From Cytospora piceicola (taxonomy: Eukaryota; Ascomycota; Sordariomycetes; Diaporthales; Cytosporaceae): a stretch of 64,000 nt of DNA. Position numbers and translations under genes: made by a program. This document shows positions 23,626 through 35,189 of the stretch, piece by piece; position 1 is the first letter of the stretch; every line of letters starts with the position of its first letter. Under the pieces are notes generated by a model, which saw only the letters and a program-made list of their open reading frames with translations, did no database searches and had not been told where the DNA came from. Location: positions 248,001 through 312,000 of the forward strand of contig JALQBC010000021.1 in the NCBI GenBank assembly GCA_023375675.1, read 5' to 3'.

Positions 23626-25988
23626 ATGGCGGACCGACGTTCCAGGCATCGGGAGTCTGGGGAGAGAAGACACAGGAGCAGTCGTTCTGCATCTCGCCAT
23701 CACGTCTCCTCGCCAGATGGAAGGAGGTCCGGCCATAGCTCTCGCCAGACATTGTCTCTAGATGCGATTGCCGCACTCAACGAGGCAAACTCCCGCGGTG
23801 TGAGCCCACGAGACTCCCAAGAGGAGCTCGAGAGGGCACGGCGCCACGAGCGTAGGGAGAGGCGGAAGCGAGAGCAGAGGCCCAGGGGAGGCCGGGACGA
23901 GTACCGAGAGGTCGACACCGAAAGCCCCAGGGGGCACCGACAGCGCGACTCAAGGTCGTCTCAGCTCCCACCACCACCACCACCACAATACGAGGAAGAC
24001 GCCGCCTCTGACTACCAAAATGAGCGGAGGGAGAGAAGGAGGCAACGGTCCTCCAGGCCGTATGAGCCACCTCGGGACGCCTACCCAGATATGGAGCGCG
24101 ACGGTGAGCGCGAGAGGCCCAGGGACCGCCAGAGGAAGACGAGGATGGCTGCTGGCAGTGTGCCGGCGGAGAAGGTACAGCCCGAACCTAGAGGCTTTTG
24201 GCAGCAATTGCGTGGCGGTGGCACAAACGCTTCGACCAGTTACGATAGCTTCGACAGCAAGGAGGAAGGGTATGATGACGAACCACAGAAGAAGGGATTC
24301 TGGACCAAGAAAAAAATAAGTAAGTCTTGTGTGTATACGTGTTTCCGACAGAACCTGACTAACACCACCCAGTGATTGGTGTCGGAATCTCCATAGCGAT
24401 ATTGATCATCATCATCGTGGCCGCCGTGGTGGTGAGCAAGAAGAGCTCCAAGGGCTCTAGCTCAAGCCCCGCACCACAATCGACCTCGAGCGCGGGCTGT
24501 CTGAAGTGCAACCTGCCATCCGAGGACAGCATACCCAGCGATGCTCCAGACTACCTGAACCCCTTCGACTGGTACGACACCATCGACTTCAACGTCACAT
24601 ATACCGACGTGACGGTCGGCGACCTGCCCATAATGGGACTGAACTCGACATGGGACAACTCGGCTGCCGCGAACCACCTCGTCCCAGCACTCGACGAAGA
24701 CTGGGGCTCGTACGCCGACCGGCCCGCCCGCGGTGTGAACCTCGGAGGCTGGCTGTCCCTCGAGCCGTGGATCACGCCGGACCTGTTCGACTACGACGAG
24801 GACCTCGGCATCGTGGACGAGTACACGCTCTGCACACACCTGGGCTCGAGCTGCGCCAGCACGCTGGAGAAGCACTACTCCTCCTTCGTCAGCGAGTCCA
24901 CCTTCGCCGAGATCGCCGACGCGGGCCTCGACCACGTGCGCATCCCCTACTCGTACTGGGCCGTGCAGGTCTACGACGACGACCCGTACCTCTTCCGGAC
25001 GTCGTGGCGGTACCTGCTCCGGGGCATCGAGTGGGCGCGCAAGTACGGCCTCCGCATCAACCTGGACCTGCACGCCCTCCCGGGGAGCCAGAACGGGTGG
25101 AACCACGCCGGGCGCATCGGCCCCATCGGCTGGTTCAACGGGACCAACAGCACGCAGAACGTCCAGCGGAGCATCGACGTGCACGACCGGCTGAGCCGGT
25201 TCTTCGCGCAGGACCGGTACAGCGGCCTCATCAGCCACTACGGGCTGGCCAACGAGCCCAGGATGACCGTCATCTCCTCCAACGACGTCATCAACTGGAC
25301 CGAGACGGTCTACGCCATGGTGCGCGCCAACGGCCTCAACGACTCCATCGTCGTCTTCGGCGACGGCTTCCGGGGGCTGGGCAACTGGCAGGGCGAGATG
25401 TCCGGGTACGGCGACAACATGGCGCTGGACGTGCACCAGTACGTCATCTTCAACAACGAGCAGATCGTCTTCAACCACAGCCAGAAGGTCAGCTACGCCT
25501 GCGAGGGCTGGACCCAGCAGTCGCAGCAGTCCATGGACACGTCGACGGGCTTCGGCCCGACCCTCGTGGCCGAGTGGTCCCAGGCCGACACCGACTGCGC
25601 CACCTACCTCAACAACCTCGGCTGGGGCAACCGCTGGACCGGCACCTACGACACGGGCAACGCGAGCGACCCCCTCAAGGCCCTCACGCCGCGGTGCCCC
25701 GCCATGGACGCCACCTGCAGCTGCACCGGCGCCAACGCCGACCCCAGCGAGTACAGCGACGACTACAAGCAGTTCCTGCTGTACTTTGCCGAGGCCCAGA
25801 TGGACTCGTTCGAGGCCGGCTGGGGCTGGTTCTACTGGACCTGGTGGACGAGCGAGGCCTCGTGGCAGTGGAGCTACAAGAAGGGCATCGAGGCCGGCAT
25901 ACTGCCGCAGAAGGCCTACGACCGGACGTTCCATTGCAACTCGACCGAGATTCCTGACTGGTCCCCGTCGTTGCCCGAGTGGTATTGA
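23626..25988 (+). CDS. Membrane-anchored exo-beta-1,3-glucanase, GH5 family (ExgD-like)
   Basis: The two exons (23626-24319, 24373-25988) encode 769 residues; the 53-nt intron has GTAAGT, CTAAC and CAG signals. The first 230 residues are cytoplasmic, extremely Arg/Asp/Glu-rich with a six-Pro run. A single transmembrane segment at about 233-252 (IGVGISIAILIIIIVAAVVV) follows, then a Ser-rich stem, so the protein is type II with the enzyme outside. The GH5 domain starts at RGVNLGGWLSLEPWITP. The acid/base Glu is at about 526 (GLANEPR), a conserved His at about 586 (DVHQY) and the nucleophile Glu at about 632 (VAEWSQADTDC). Several NxS/T sites are present. Architecture and length match Aspergillus glucan 1,3-beta-glucosidase D, a cell-wall remodelling enzyme. 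The exact substrate is inferred from the family. Confidence 0.92.
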
Positions 25989-28512
25989 TCTGTGTTGAGG
26001 AGGGGGGGGGGGGGGGGTGCGTTTGGTCTCGAGCAGAGGCGAGTGAAATGACTGACGGATAAATGAGACGATGAGTATTGATGCGAAAGGAGCACTTGAG
26101 ACGGTAAATTTGACTTACTTGTTTGGCATTGCACCCGGCGTCGAACATGGGTTTTGAGGGTAGACCGTGTTCATATATATTGTTTGGTTTTTACTAAGCG
26201 TCAACTTCATATTCGAAAAGTCCACAGGTCTGTGAGCGGGAATGATCTTGCTGGCCGGATGAGTGAAGCACAGTTATGTGTCTAGGACAGCAGATGATCT
26301 CAACCTAGCCGTATATATAATTACAATGTACGTACATGTTCATGATGAAAGGTCAAATGGCAGATGTAAGTGGTCTCATGAGGCGGTATATTTCATAATT
26401 GTGTTCATTTTTCTATCTTTGGCAAAGCCTGCGCCAACTGCCCCTTCTTGGGGGGGGGGGGGGGAGGTGCTCCCCAGTATAGCTGCATCAACAGCTGAGG
26501 CAGGATGAAGGCTAGATTGTTGCAAACAATGATCTTCACTACGTTGTACTTACAATCATATGCGTTACCAAATAATAGTACGACTTGAAGGAGGCAATCC
26601 TGAATTTTCTTTCGTCAGCCATGTAAACAAAAATTGGTTTGAAGACATCAGAAGTGAAGAGGAGGGGCGATATCAGTTCGAGGAGCCTCGGTCAGGAGGC
26701 GTTTCATCAATGCATAAGCTATGAAGACCGTCGTGATAAAAATTTATAATCATCATTTGGACGCGTGAACGGGGGGAAAGGTTGCAAATGTCAATACTCA
26801 CAGTTCAGATAGTGGCAAAGGCGAAGGGTTGAGCAGCAGATGGTGTTAGCCAAGTTTAAATGCATCTAATAGTTTAACGTTAGCCAAGCCATTCTGCAAA
26901 GTAGCGTAACAACGAACGTTGAGTTGTGGGAATCAGAAATGACTTTTATCATCTGCGCTCGAAAGCTCTGACATATGCTTGTCAATTTTTTGTCAAATCA
27001 TCATGTTGGGGGGGAAATGTGAGTTGGTGATATGACGAAAACAAAAACCATGGGAACTGGTATACTAACCAAATGCAATTGCATGCCACGCCCAGCCATC
27101 TCTTCGACCCGGTGGATTATTACTGGTCAGGAGAGAGACGGAAGCTGTTGGCATCCGTGGGAAAAGTTGGCAGTACAGTTATATTGCCTATTTCAGTCAT
27201 GTCAGCGGACTGAGTTCCTCTATGTTTTGAACGTAAAGGCGAGTGATGTGATATCTCTATCAGTGAATGCATGAATGGTAGGTTATATATGTTGTCTGCA
27301 TCGGAAACCCGGATAAGACTCGTCATCTAAAATCATCAGGGAGACATGAAGCTGTGTGAAATACAAATAGAACGTACCATATTGCAGCAGAGACTGGATT
27401 TGTGTTGCGAACACAGGAACCCCTCTCGGGACCTGCCCGTCATCCAGCCAACATCACTCGCTGTCCATTTCTGGTCAGGTGTGTATATGTCAATGGACCA
27501 AGTTGCTGTTGCGAACCATGTTAGCGGACTGCTTGGTCCATGGTTGCTTCAATCCGTAAGATATTGTATCAAATCAGTGGACGAGGTTTTCTAGGCCTGT
27601 CACGAAATGGCATATCTGCTCATGGAATATCGGAGCCCAGTGCCGTTTCATCATAAAGATGTCGATGGCTGAAACAGGGAGTAATCGTACCAGGTGAGCA
27701 TATGGTGTCGGGCCTGGTTCTCAAAGTCAGCATATTGCGCAAGATATGAAGTCCATAGAAAACAGATAATTTTGAATGTAATCAGAAACAGCCATTTTTG
27801 TCGTCAAAGAATTCTCAGTCGGTAATTCCAACTTGCCGAAGCAAAGTAAATGTTCATCAGATAATAGGGTAGCGCGGAGCGAAATAAGTTTGACATACCG
27901 TCTGTGTGGACGCCCGACGCAGGCAAATTGGCCATCATGGCAGGATCAAATCAAGGCATGCTGAAAGAAGCAAGAAAGCTCGAGCACTACTATTGGTTTC
28001 AAAGCTGTTAGCTTGAGATCGCAGACCATGGCAGTGTGTTATCAAAGCGAAAGTCGAGCTGAATTTCAGACTGACGTGACAAATTCGGTTTCATTCCATA
28101 AATGGTCAAAGACTCTAGTTTGTTTGCGGTTTGGTTGTTGTCATCAGGAAGGAGAGGGAGATGATAAAGAGACGGTGAAAACTTGCTTACCTCGAGGCTT
28201 TTTCTACGAATACGCGTTGTTGTGATTGTGGGTTGTGTGCATTTTGTTGTGGAAGGAAGGAGAAAGAAAGAAGCATTTGCAAGCTCACGGATTTTTATTG
28301 CAGAGCCTTTCCTTTGGGTGGGGGGAAACGTGGTGGTGGCCCAAGCTCCTTTTAGTGCAAACGCTCCAAATCTCACGTAATCATTAGGTACGTACTTGGT
28401 ACCTTTTCGATCAGCTGAATTGGCGTCAGTTCGCGACAGTTTGAGTCCAGCTCTTGCATCATCCCGCGCCGCGCCTGAATCGCGTCTACCTTCATCGACT
28501 GAAGTCATCATC
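25989..28512. other. 2.5 kb intergenic, no gene recognised
   Basis: The stretch is AT-richer than flanking genes, with open frames under 100 codons except one antisense frame over the next gene's start. Two poly-G tracts lie at 26002-26017 and 26450-26464. A small or non-coding transcript cannot be excluded. Confidence 0.5.
26002..26017. repeat. Poly-G tract (16 G)
   Basis: Uninterrupted G run 14 bp after the glucanase stop codon. A second run of about 15 G is at 26450-26464. Confidence 0.85.
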
Positions 28513-30062
28513 ATGCCTGAGATCGCTGAAGGCAAGTCACTCTTGTTGCTGCCACTATTGGAACCCGAATGGCTGATCAAAATCTCAGTTTCGAGACTCG
28601 TTCATTTTCTTCGTCAGCACCTTGTCGGCAAGACGGTAGCAAAGGTGAAGGCACCTGACGATGCCAATGTTTTCGGGAAGGTCGGTTGCAGTGGCCCTGC
28701 CTTTGAAAAGGCCTTGAAGGGTCGAACGGTGAGCAGCCGGACAATATGTTGAACCCAAAGGTGTAAACTCTAAATGTGATCCAGGTCAAGGAGGCTGGTA
28801 GCCAGGGCAAGTATTTCTGGCTTGTCTTGGACAAACCTCCTCACCCAGTGATGCATCTGGGCATGACAGGTATGCGGGCCAAAATGTTACTCGATAGTTT
28901 TGAGAGCCTGGCTGAACCTTGTAGGATGGATTCACATACAAAATGACCGCACCGCCTACACCAACTACTACAAGAAGATGAAGCCTGAGGAGCAGGAGGC
29001 ATGGCCACCCAAGTATTGGAAGTTCGAAATCGAGACTGAAGGAAAGACGCCGGTACGCGTCGCCTTCACGGACCCTAGACGGTGAGTACACCAAGCCAAT
29101 GTTCAAGTAATCACCGGCAGCACTGCTGGGATCCAGTCCCGTGAAGCAACACTCGCTACTCGCATAGGCGTCATGTCTGCCTTATCCTGTCTCTGCGCCC
29201 GCTCGACTCGGACTTGACAAAATATGTGCTGACAACGTGGCCCAGATTTGGTCGTGTCCGTCTCGTCGATTGCCCAGGCGATCAAATACGCAAAACCTCG
29301 CCACTGGTGGAAAACGGCCCTGACCCTGTCGTCGACAAGGACATTTTCACAGAGGAGTTTCTGAGGAACAAAATGAAGAGCAGGCATGTTCCTCTCAAGG
29401 CGTTCATCCTTGACCAGGCTGTCATCAGCGGCATTGGGAACTGGGTTGCAGACGAGAGTCTGTACCAAGCGAGACTACACCCTGAGCAATACTGCAATGA
29501 ATTCTCTGACGAGGAGATGAAGCGGCTTCATGGGTCCATCACCTACGTCTGCCAAACAGCTTGCGACCTGCTCGCCGATTCGGACCAGTTCCCCGACCAT
29601 TGGCTGTTCAATCACAGGTGGGGGAAAGGAAAGAAAACGGCAAGCGCACTACCGAACGGAGAGAAATTGGCTTTCATTACTGTCGGCGGACGCACCAGCT
29701 GCTATGCGCCAGCCATCCAAAAGAAGACAGGCCACGTCGCAGCGGGGATTAAGGAGGAAGCACTCGAAGATAGTGATGTGGATGAGAAGCCCAAAAGGGG
29801 GAGGGCTAGGAACCCCAAGGGCCAGAAGGTAGAAGATGATGATAATGAGGAAGCGCCAAAGAAAGCGAAAGCCAGAAAGCGAAACGATGAAGAGGAGCAG
29901 CGACCAAGTAAGAAAACCAAGGTCAAACAGGAGAGCGTGGAAAGTGAGCAGACGGCAGCAAAGTCTCGATCCCCGAAGAAGACAAATGGCACGGCGGCCG
30001 AGACAGATGCAAAGTTCGATACAGGCCGGCGACGCTCATCCAGACTGAGCAGAGCTTCATAG
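28513..30062 (+). CDS. Formamidopyrimidine-DNA glycosylase (Fpg/MutM type)
   Basis: This bifunctional glycosylase/AP lyase removes oxidised purines in base-excision repair. Five exons (28513-28531, 28589-28728, 28785-28869, 28925-29081, 29246-30062) encode 405 residues. The first intron is GC-AG. Splicing gives MPEIAEVSRLVHFLRQHLVGK, with the catalytic Pro2 and Glu3 of the family. Lys62 in GKYFWLVLD and HLGMTGW match the conserved beta-sandwich region. DQAVISGIGNWVADESLYQARLHP (about 190-213) is the helix-two-turn-helix. No C-terminal Cys4 zinc finger is seen, as in plant and fungal relatives; GGRTSCYAPAIQKK takes its place. The last roughly 110 residues are charged and Lys/Arg-rich with likely nuclear localisation signals (PKRGRAR, KKTKVK). 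It is separated by gene-free DNA on both sides. Confidence 0.92.
28532..28588 (+). other. GC-AG intron, 57 nt, stop-free and in phase
   Basis: The donor is GCAAGT, the branch is like GGCTGATC, and the acceptor is TCTCAG. Its length is a multiple of three and it contains no stop in the gene's frame. Retention would insert 19 residues (starting GKSLLLLP) between Glu6 and Val7. Confidence 0.85.
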
Positions 30063-31485
30063 GGGCAAGGGCGGCTGGATTCTACTCGTCAACCCGTTGG
30101 CGAGACGCCATATGCAGTGTCTGCGTTGTCCAAACCCGAAAGATGATGCCAGTCGGCAACGTGAAGGCGTCACTGGGCGAAGTAAGCCCACACGGACTGA
30201 CATAGACAATCATGGGGCCGTCGTGTCACCTCTCTGTCACTTGCCAAGTTTTCTACCGTCCATGTGCCAAAGTTCCTAAGAAGCGACAAGCTCTTCCAAG
30301 GTCACCGGTTGAGGGGTGGCTTGCCCTGCCCCTGACGAGGCTCCATCTGTGGTCCGATCATGACCGCAGTCTATTCTTGTCTCAAAGAGAACCTTCGGTG
30401 TCACCATCAAGATCACCCTGCTGACTTACGATTCTTCTTATACGTTCCAATCTTGATATAGTCAGATCAGCAGAAAGAGCCCCTGAACTCGGGTGACTTA
30501 TGTGTCTTCTTTCTCGTTCAGCTATACCGATACTGTACATCCGTTCACCATCTTGAGAGACTAAGGACGGGGTGACTACGCTACTCATACGGTCCTAGTT
30601 ATTCAAGGTGTTGTGAGATACCCACGATGATCACCAGACCCTTAGATGTTCGGGTGTGCCGAGTGCTGCGACGTGCGGCTGGTGTCTTCCGAGCTACATA
30701 TCTAGGTACATATGTATCCATGGCCCGCATGTGCCGGCGCTTTGACTCGAGGGTTGCAGTGCCTGAGTGCCAGAATGAGAACCCCCGGGCCTAGAACGGG
30801 CTTCTCAGCTTCAAATCCAACCTGACCCCGGTGGAAACCACTGGACAGCAGGCTCAACGATTTGGTCCTACCTTCTCAATCAAGTTCCAGAAATCTTGCC
30901 CATGGAATAACGCTACTGGTCGGAAACGGGTATCATCTTATCCCGATATGCAAGGTTATTGGATTGTTGCCACTGCTCTGCCTATGCTCAAGAAAAGCGG
31001 TACCGTCCTCTGGCCCAGTCTGTTGGCCTCCCAGCCGAGCAGAGGCCCACGGAATAAGCACACAGCCATCGTTGATTGAAACTATAGGCTGTATGGGTAA
31101 CACTTATGCCTAAAAGCAGGACACCTCGTCTCCCAGGAAATGACAAAACACGAAATGGAAAGAAGAAAACCGCCATCTTGGGAGGATTGAACTCCTCAAA
31201 TGCATGCTGACTCAGTCTAAACGCAGCCGGCCTCTCAAAAGCAGAAAAACTCCAGCGCTAATTACCCTCAAAGACTCCTTTATATTTGTTGTTGTTGGGG
31301 TTTTCTTTTTGTAATGCCGCCCGAAATGCATGGTAGCAAAAAGTTGAAATGTTCTTCAGAAAAACATTGTTGTATGCGTCAAAACCAGGATGCCTAATCT
31401 CGATGTGTCGGAAGGGGAAGGAAAAAGAGCACTTGAGGGGGAACGGAGATTGGACATGACGCGTTGATGAGAAACTCCTGCGTCA
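30063..31485. other. Convergent intergenic region
   Basis: This lies between the glycosylase (+) and the LOV protein (-) 3' ends. I see no gene. A weak tRNA-like B-box at about 31181-31196 was considered and rejected. Confidence 0.55.
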
Positions 31486-32153
31486 TCACTCCTTCTGGCA
31501 CTGGAAGCCAACCGAGTAGCGGTAGTCCTCGCTGTCCCACGTGATGGGGATGATGGTGAGGATGTTGACAAACGGCTCGCCGCCCTTCTTGAAGTTGGTG
31601 ATCTCGGTCTGGTGCTCCTTGTTGGCCCTGACGGCGTCCCGCATGCCCTGGATGTCCCTCCCTTCGACGTGCTTGCGGGCGGACCGCGGCTGGACCTTGC
31701 CCCCCGGGGCCTGCAGGAAGCGGCAGTTGCGGCCCAGGATCTCGTCCATCCGGTAGCCCGTCAGGGCCAGGAAGGCCTCGGAGGCGTAGACGATGGGCAT
31801 GTCCTGCAGGGCGAGGTCGCAGACCACCAGGGCGACGGAGCCGTCGACGGGGCCCAGGTCGATGGTCGGGTTCGGCCGCGCGAAGACCCGGAAGAGCACC
31901 GACATGACGTCCAGGCCGCTGGGGCAGTACAGCCCCGGGTATATGAGGTTGTCATTCGTGCCGGGGACCTCTACGGACTGTGTGGATCGGGCCTCTTTCG
32001 CCTTGCCCTGCTCTGTGAACCGGTACTGTACGGAGGTGGTGAGGTTAGATGTGGTGATGCGTCGGCGGGAGGAGGGGGGGCCCGACCTGGTCTGGCCGTA
32101 TGGGTCAGCAGAGGATGGCTTACATCAAGAGCACAAGATTCCCATGGATTCAT
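31486..32153 (-). CDS. vvd: VIVID-like LOV-domain blue-light photoreceptor
   Basis: VIVID is a small flavin-binding LOV protein that damps White Collar Complex signalling (photoadaptation). Exons 32124-32153 and 31486-32025 give 189 residues; Neurospora VVD has 186. The first exon encodes MNPWESCALD, matching the MNPWE of VVD; the intron has GTAAGC, TCTAAC and TACAG. The N-cap reads YPGLYCPSGLDVMSVLF and the hinge RPNPTIDLGPVD. The flavin-adduct motif GRNCRFLQAP places the reactive Cys at 111 (Cys108 in VVD). The rest follows as NFKKGGEPFVNILTIIP and YRYSVGFQCQKE. There is no DNA-binding or other output domain. An in-frame ATG at 32168 would add five residues, and a second phase-compatible acceptor (CACAG, 16 codons downstream) would shorten the N-cap. 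GATCGA motifs lie upstream. Confidence 0.92.
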
Positions 32154-32730
32154 CGTCGCTGTCAACATCTAGGTAAGCGTATAGAGGTCGCTTATGTGTA
32201 GTGACGAGCTCACAGAGGCACACCGAACGGGACCGGTGTCTTGCCAGGGAGCAGAGGAGGTTGATCAGCCGGCGACACACGACACATTTGTATAAAATGG
32301 GCAGCTTGTCCGTAGAATCATAAGAATCATAAAAAAGGAGTTCACAATTTCCTGAACAAGAAGCTACTGGTCACAAGCAGGAGTGGTGGGTATGTATGTG
32401 TGTACCGGTATATGAAGACGGAGAAGCTACCACCCATCCGCGCCTCCGCAACCTTGGGCATCCCGGACCTTTGTTGGAACAGCACATCGGATCGACAAAT
32501 ATAGGGATCATAGAGCTAAGGCGGGCGAACAAATCGGTACCGCACTGGTACCGCCTCGTGTCGATGGCTAACTAGCCATACTAAGGAAGGCAGTGCATAC
32601 AAATGGCATTGCAGGGATGGGAGATGTGGAAGATATCCGATGGTATGGGAGGATGCGAAAGTTTCGGTTTCAGGGTAAGCAAGATGGCATGGCATTTGCC
32701 ATGATCGCAGGAAGAGCATGTGGGCCGGGA

Positions 32731-32742
32731 GATCGAGATCGA
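32731..32742 (+). promoter_or_regulatory. Candidate light-response element: tandem GATCGA
   Basis: Two GATCGA hexamers abut directly, 578 bp upstream of the vvd start. Single copies lie at 32490-32495 and 33396-33401. GATCGA is the core bound by the Neurospora White Collar Complex. Function here is inferred. Confidence 0.5.
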
Positions 32743-33536
32743 GACCAGAGAAAAGATGATCTAGACTGCGCCCTGAACGCTTTTCTCTCTCCCTTTCCGA
32801 CTGCCCAGCATGTCAGGTCGTGCCAACGTCTCGGTAGCGAATGCTGTCAAGAGTTAACGAGCGGCTAGAACGGCCATTGCTTGTTTGCTTGCTTGCATAA
32901 GGTGTGTGTATCTAGATGGATCTGGGTGTGTTTTTTTTCATGCTTGGTTTTATTTTTTGCAATTTTTCTACAATTTTGTTTTCTTTTTCTCTCCTCTGAG
33001 GAATGTATCTGGGATATGAATGTGCTCTAGTAGTCGCACCTCCAGCACAGCATGTTAGTCCCCCCCTTTCCCGAAGCATGGCCTCACGAATATTCAGAAG
33101 GGGGGGTGCCAGAAAAGTATCCCAGTTCGTCCTCCAGCTGAGGATGAGAATGAGCTGATTTGACTCTTAGTTACGATGTTCAATATCGGGGGGCCATGAC
33201 ACACAGAAGGGGAGGGGGGGTGTGAGAACTCGTGGACTAACAGCCTTGATGGTGGCTAGCTCTACTTGGAAACTGGCGTGTCCGGCGTATCGACGATGGT
33301 TGACGATCGTCGTAGAGAGGAGCCAAAGTCCAGATCTGAAGCTAGTTGAAAACGGGTGACTCCAGTTTTTTTTTTCCCAACACTCGAAGAGCCCAGATCG
33401 ACCAACTGGTGACAGATGGCAGTACTGCGTAGTGTACGGAATGGGCTAAGTGGAGCCACTCTACTAAAGTACAGGCCATTGTACTACGTGATTATGTAGG
33501 CAGGCATCAGGTAGGTAGGTCATCTATGGTTGTCCT

Positions 33537-33590
33537 GTCGTGTGGTAGTGTCGTGTGGTAGTGTCGTGTGGTACTACTGTCCTGTGGTAC
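33537..33590. repeat. 13-bp tandem repeat TGTCGTGTGGTAG
   Basis: Three near-perfect 13-bp units followed by a degenerate one, read directly. Confidence 0.85.
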
Positions 33591-34115
33591 TGTAGCCGGT
33601 TGCTTACATATCAGCTACCTACTGTACTTCAGTAAATACCTAGGTAGGTATCGCAATATACTGCCTACGCTGTAAGAAGTAAGTACCTCCCTCGGTACAG
33701 TAGCAATACGTGATGATACGTCGTGTCTGAACGTCAAACCACCACTGCATGAGGTTGTGAGACCGCAAATAAAAGAAGAAAAGACGACGGGCCGAAGAAG
33801 TAATAGCAAAGTCACTTGCAACTTTATGCCATCTCGGGCATGGTGCATACCTAGGTAGGTGCAGTTGCACAAATTCAGAGGACAGACATACCTACATACA
33901 ACTGCTACACTAGATACGGAGACATCGAAAAGGCCGAACGGCCGTCCGTCCACCGCCGCCTGCGCCGTAAGGCCGTTTTGCGCCGACGCTCCGGTCCGGA
34001 CCAATCAGATCCAGCCTCTGCCCCGCCCCTCCCCCCGGTCCAACCCATATCGCATCTCCAGCCAAGCCAGCCCAGGCAGCCAGGCAGCCAGGCAGCCAGG
34101 CAGGGGAAACCGTCC

Positions 34116-34820
34116 TCACTCCCTGATCGACTTCAGGAGCTTATACTCCGACACTGGCGACCACGCCCACGCGATGAGCTTCAGGTGGCCCTCGGCCGGC
34201 CGCCCGTCCTCGCCCCAGAGCTCCTCGTCGGCGACCTGGTCGGCGTCCTCGGGCACCAGCCTGGCCAGCGCGTCCGTCCTGGTCCTGTCCCAGTCGGGCT
34301 CCCCCGGCCTCTTGTCGTCCACAAGGGTGTTGGCGAGCCGCTTCCTCGCCTCGAGGTTGACGTACATCTCGGCGAAGGTGGTGTCGATGGCCCCGGCCTG
34401 CCGCCCCAGCAGCGGCAGGAAGGCCTCGACCGTCTTTTTGGACAGGGGCTTGAAGGCGCGCTGCTCGCGCTTCTGCTTCGGGTACGTCTCCTTGAGCCAG
34501 GCCTGGAACACAGACTGGGCCGCCTCGATGTCCTTGGTCTTGTTTGGGTGGTGCTTGGCACGCTTGTACATGGTGTTGATGGTCTGCCACTGGTATGTCA
34601 GGCTTCGCTTGGAAACCAGCGAGATTGTCTTGTTGGCCGTCTCGGCATCCTTGAAGCCGGCACCCTGGATCGCCGTGTCTGGGGTCTCGTCGGTGTAGAG
34701 ATGGGACCGCTTCGGCTGGTCTTTGTCCTCCTTGGTCTCCTTGGGCTTCTTGGGCTCCTTGGCCTTCTTGGAGATTGGGTTTACCCGGTTGTTCTGCTTC
34801 TTGGACGTCTTCTTAGCCAT
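34116..34820 (-). CDS. Uncharacterised Lys-rich protein
   Basis: A single open frame of 234 residues from MAKKTSKKQNN; the frame extends 19 codons further upstream but this ATG gives the basic start. I do not recognise the family. The first 40 residues are almost only Lys, Glu, Pro and Asp (nuclear or nucleolar targeting possible). A folded-looking, helix-rich region follows, with YTDETPDTAIQGAGFKDAE, SLTYQWQTINTMYKRAKHH, AQSVFQAWLKETYP and KTVEAFLPLLGRQ, and it ends EYKLLKSIRE. No transmembrane segment or signal peptide is seen. Coding reality is supported by strong GC bias at third positions and a long intact frame. It is the last intact gene before the AT-rich domain, whose edge lies about 300 bp upstream of its start. 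Confidence 0.75.
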   Translation of the reverse strand: MAKKTSKKQNNRVNPISKKAKEPKKPKETKEDKDQPKRSHLYTDETPDTAIQGAGFKDAETANKTISLVSKRSLTYQWQTINTMYKRAKHHPNKTKDIEAAQSVFQAWLKETYPKQKREQRAFKPLSKKTVEAFLPLLGRQAGAIDTTFAEMYVNLEARKRLANTLVDDKRPGEPDWDRTRTDALARLVPEDADQVADEELWGEDGRPAEGHLKLIAWAWSPVSEYKLLKSIRE

Positions 34821-35110
34821 GATGATGTCGGTGTGGCCGATACTGAAAGGTCTTGTTAAGGTAACTGTGAAGCCCAAGAGGTCTGCATGTTTGCATATCG
34901 AAGCTGGCCATCCTACTGATATACACAGTCTCTACGCATAATGGTCGGCGGTGCCTTTGTGTGCTATGATGCAACGCAATGAATGGGTCTTTGTTGATTG
35001 GACGTTTCCAAGTTAAGGTCAAGTAAACGTGCCTTGCTGCCCTGCTTGAAGCCCCCTGGCAACTATACGTGAAAGGCCAGTCTCGTTTCAAGGACGGTGT
35101 AATAATAACC
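34821..35110. promoter_or_regulatory. Promoter side of the last gene
   Basis: The composition is still balanced here. The region ends at the compositional boundary. No specific element is recognised. Confidence 0.4.
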
Positions 35111-35189
35111 TCTGGTTGGCCCTGGTTCCGACACCTCGATAACGTGAGGCGATAATTTCCGATTTTAGCAGGTCTCGGCTTTTAAGACA

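Larger units (their letters stand above)
32154..34115. other. vvd promoter side and intergenic region
   Basis: About 2 kb upstream of vvd holds four GATCGA copies (see separate entries), homopolymer T runs near 32932-32950 and 33366-33375, short tandem repeats near 33537, and two TACCTAGGTA palindromes. No protein gene is recognised. Confidence 0.55.

Noticed and set aside
24462..25957. Long frames of nearly 490 codons overlapping the glucanase gene
   Set aside because: They are shadows created by the strong third-position GC bias of the GH5 exon; the translations are Arg/Pro/Val/Gly-rich without motifs.
28008..28580. 190-codon minus-strand frame over the glycosylase promoter and start
   Set aside because: Composition is unlike the confirmed genes, no family motif is present, and it overlaps a well-supported gene start on the opposite strand.
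31165..31270. tRNA-like element on the minus strand before a TTTT run
   Set aside because: The T arm is plausible (GGAG-TTCAATC-CTCC), but no matching 5' acceptor strand or D arm was found.
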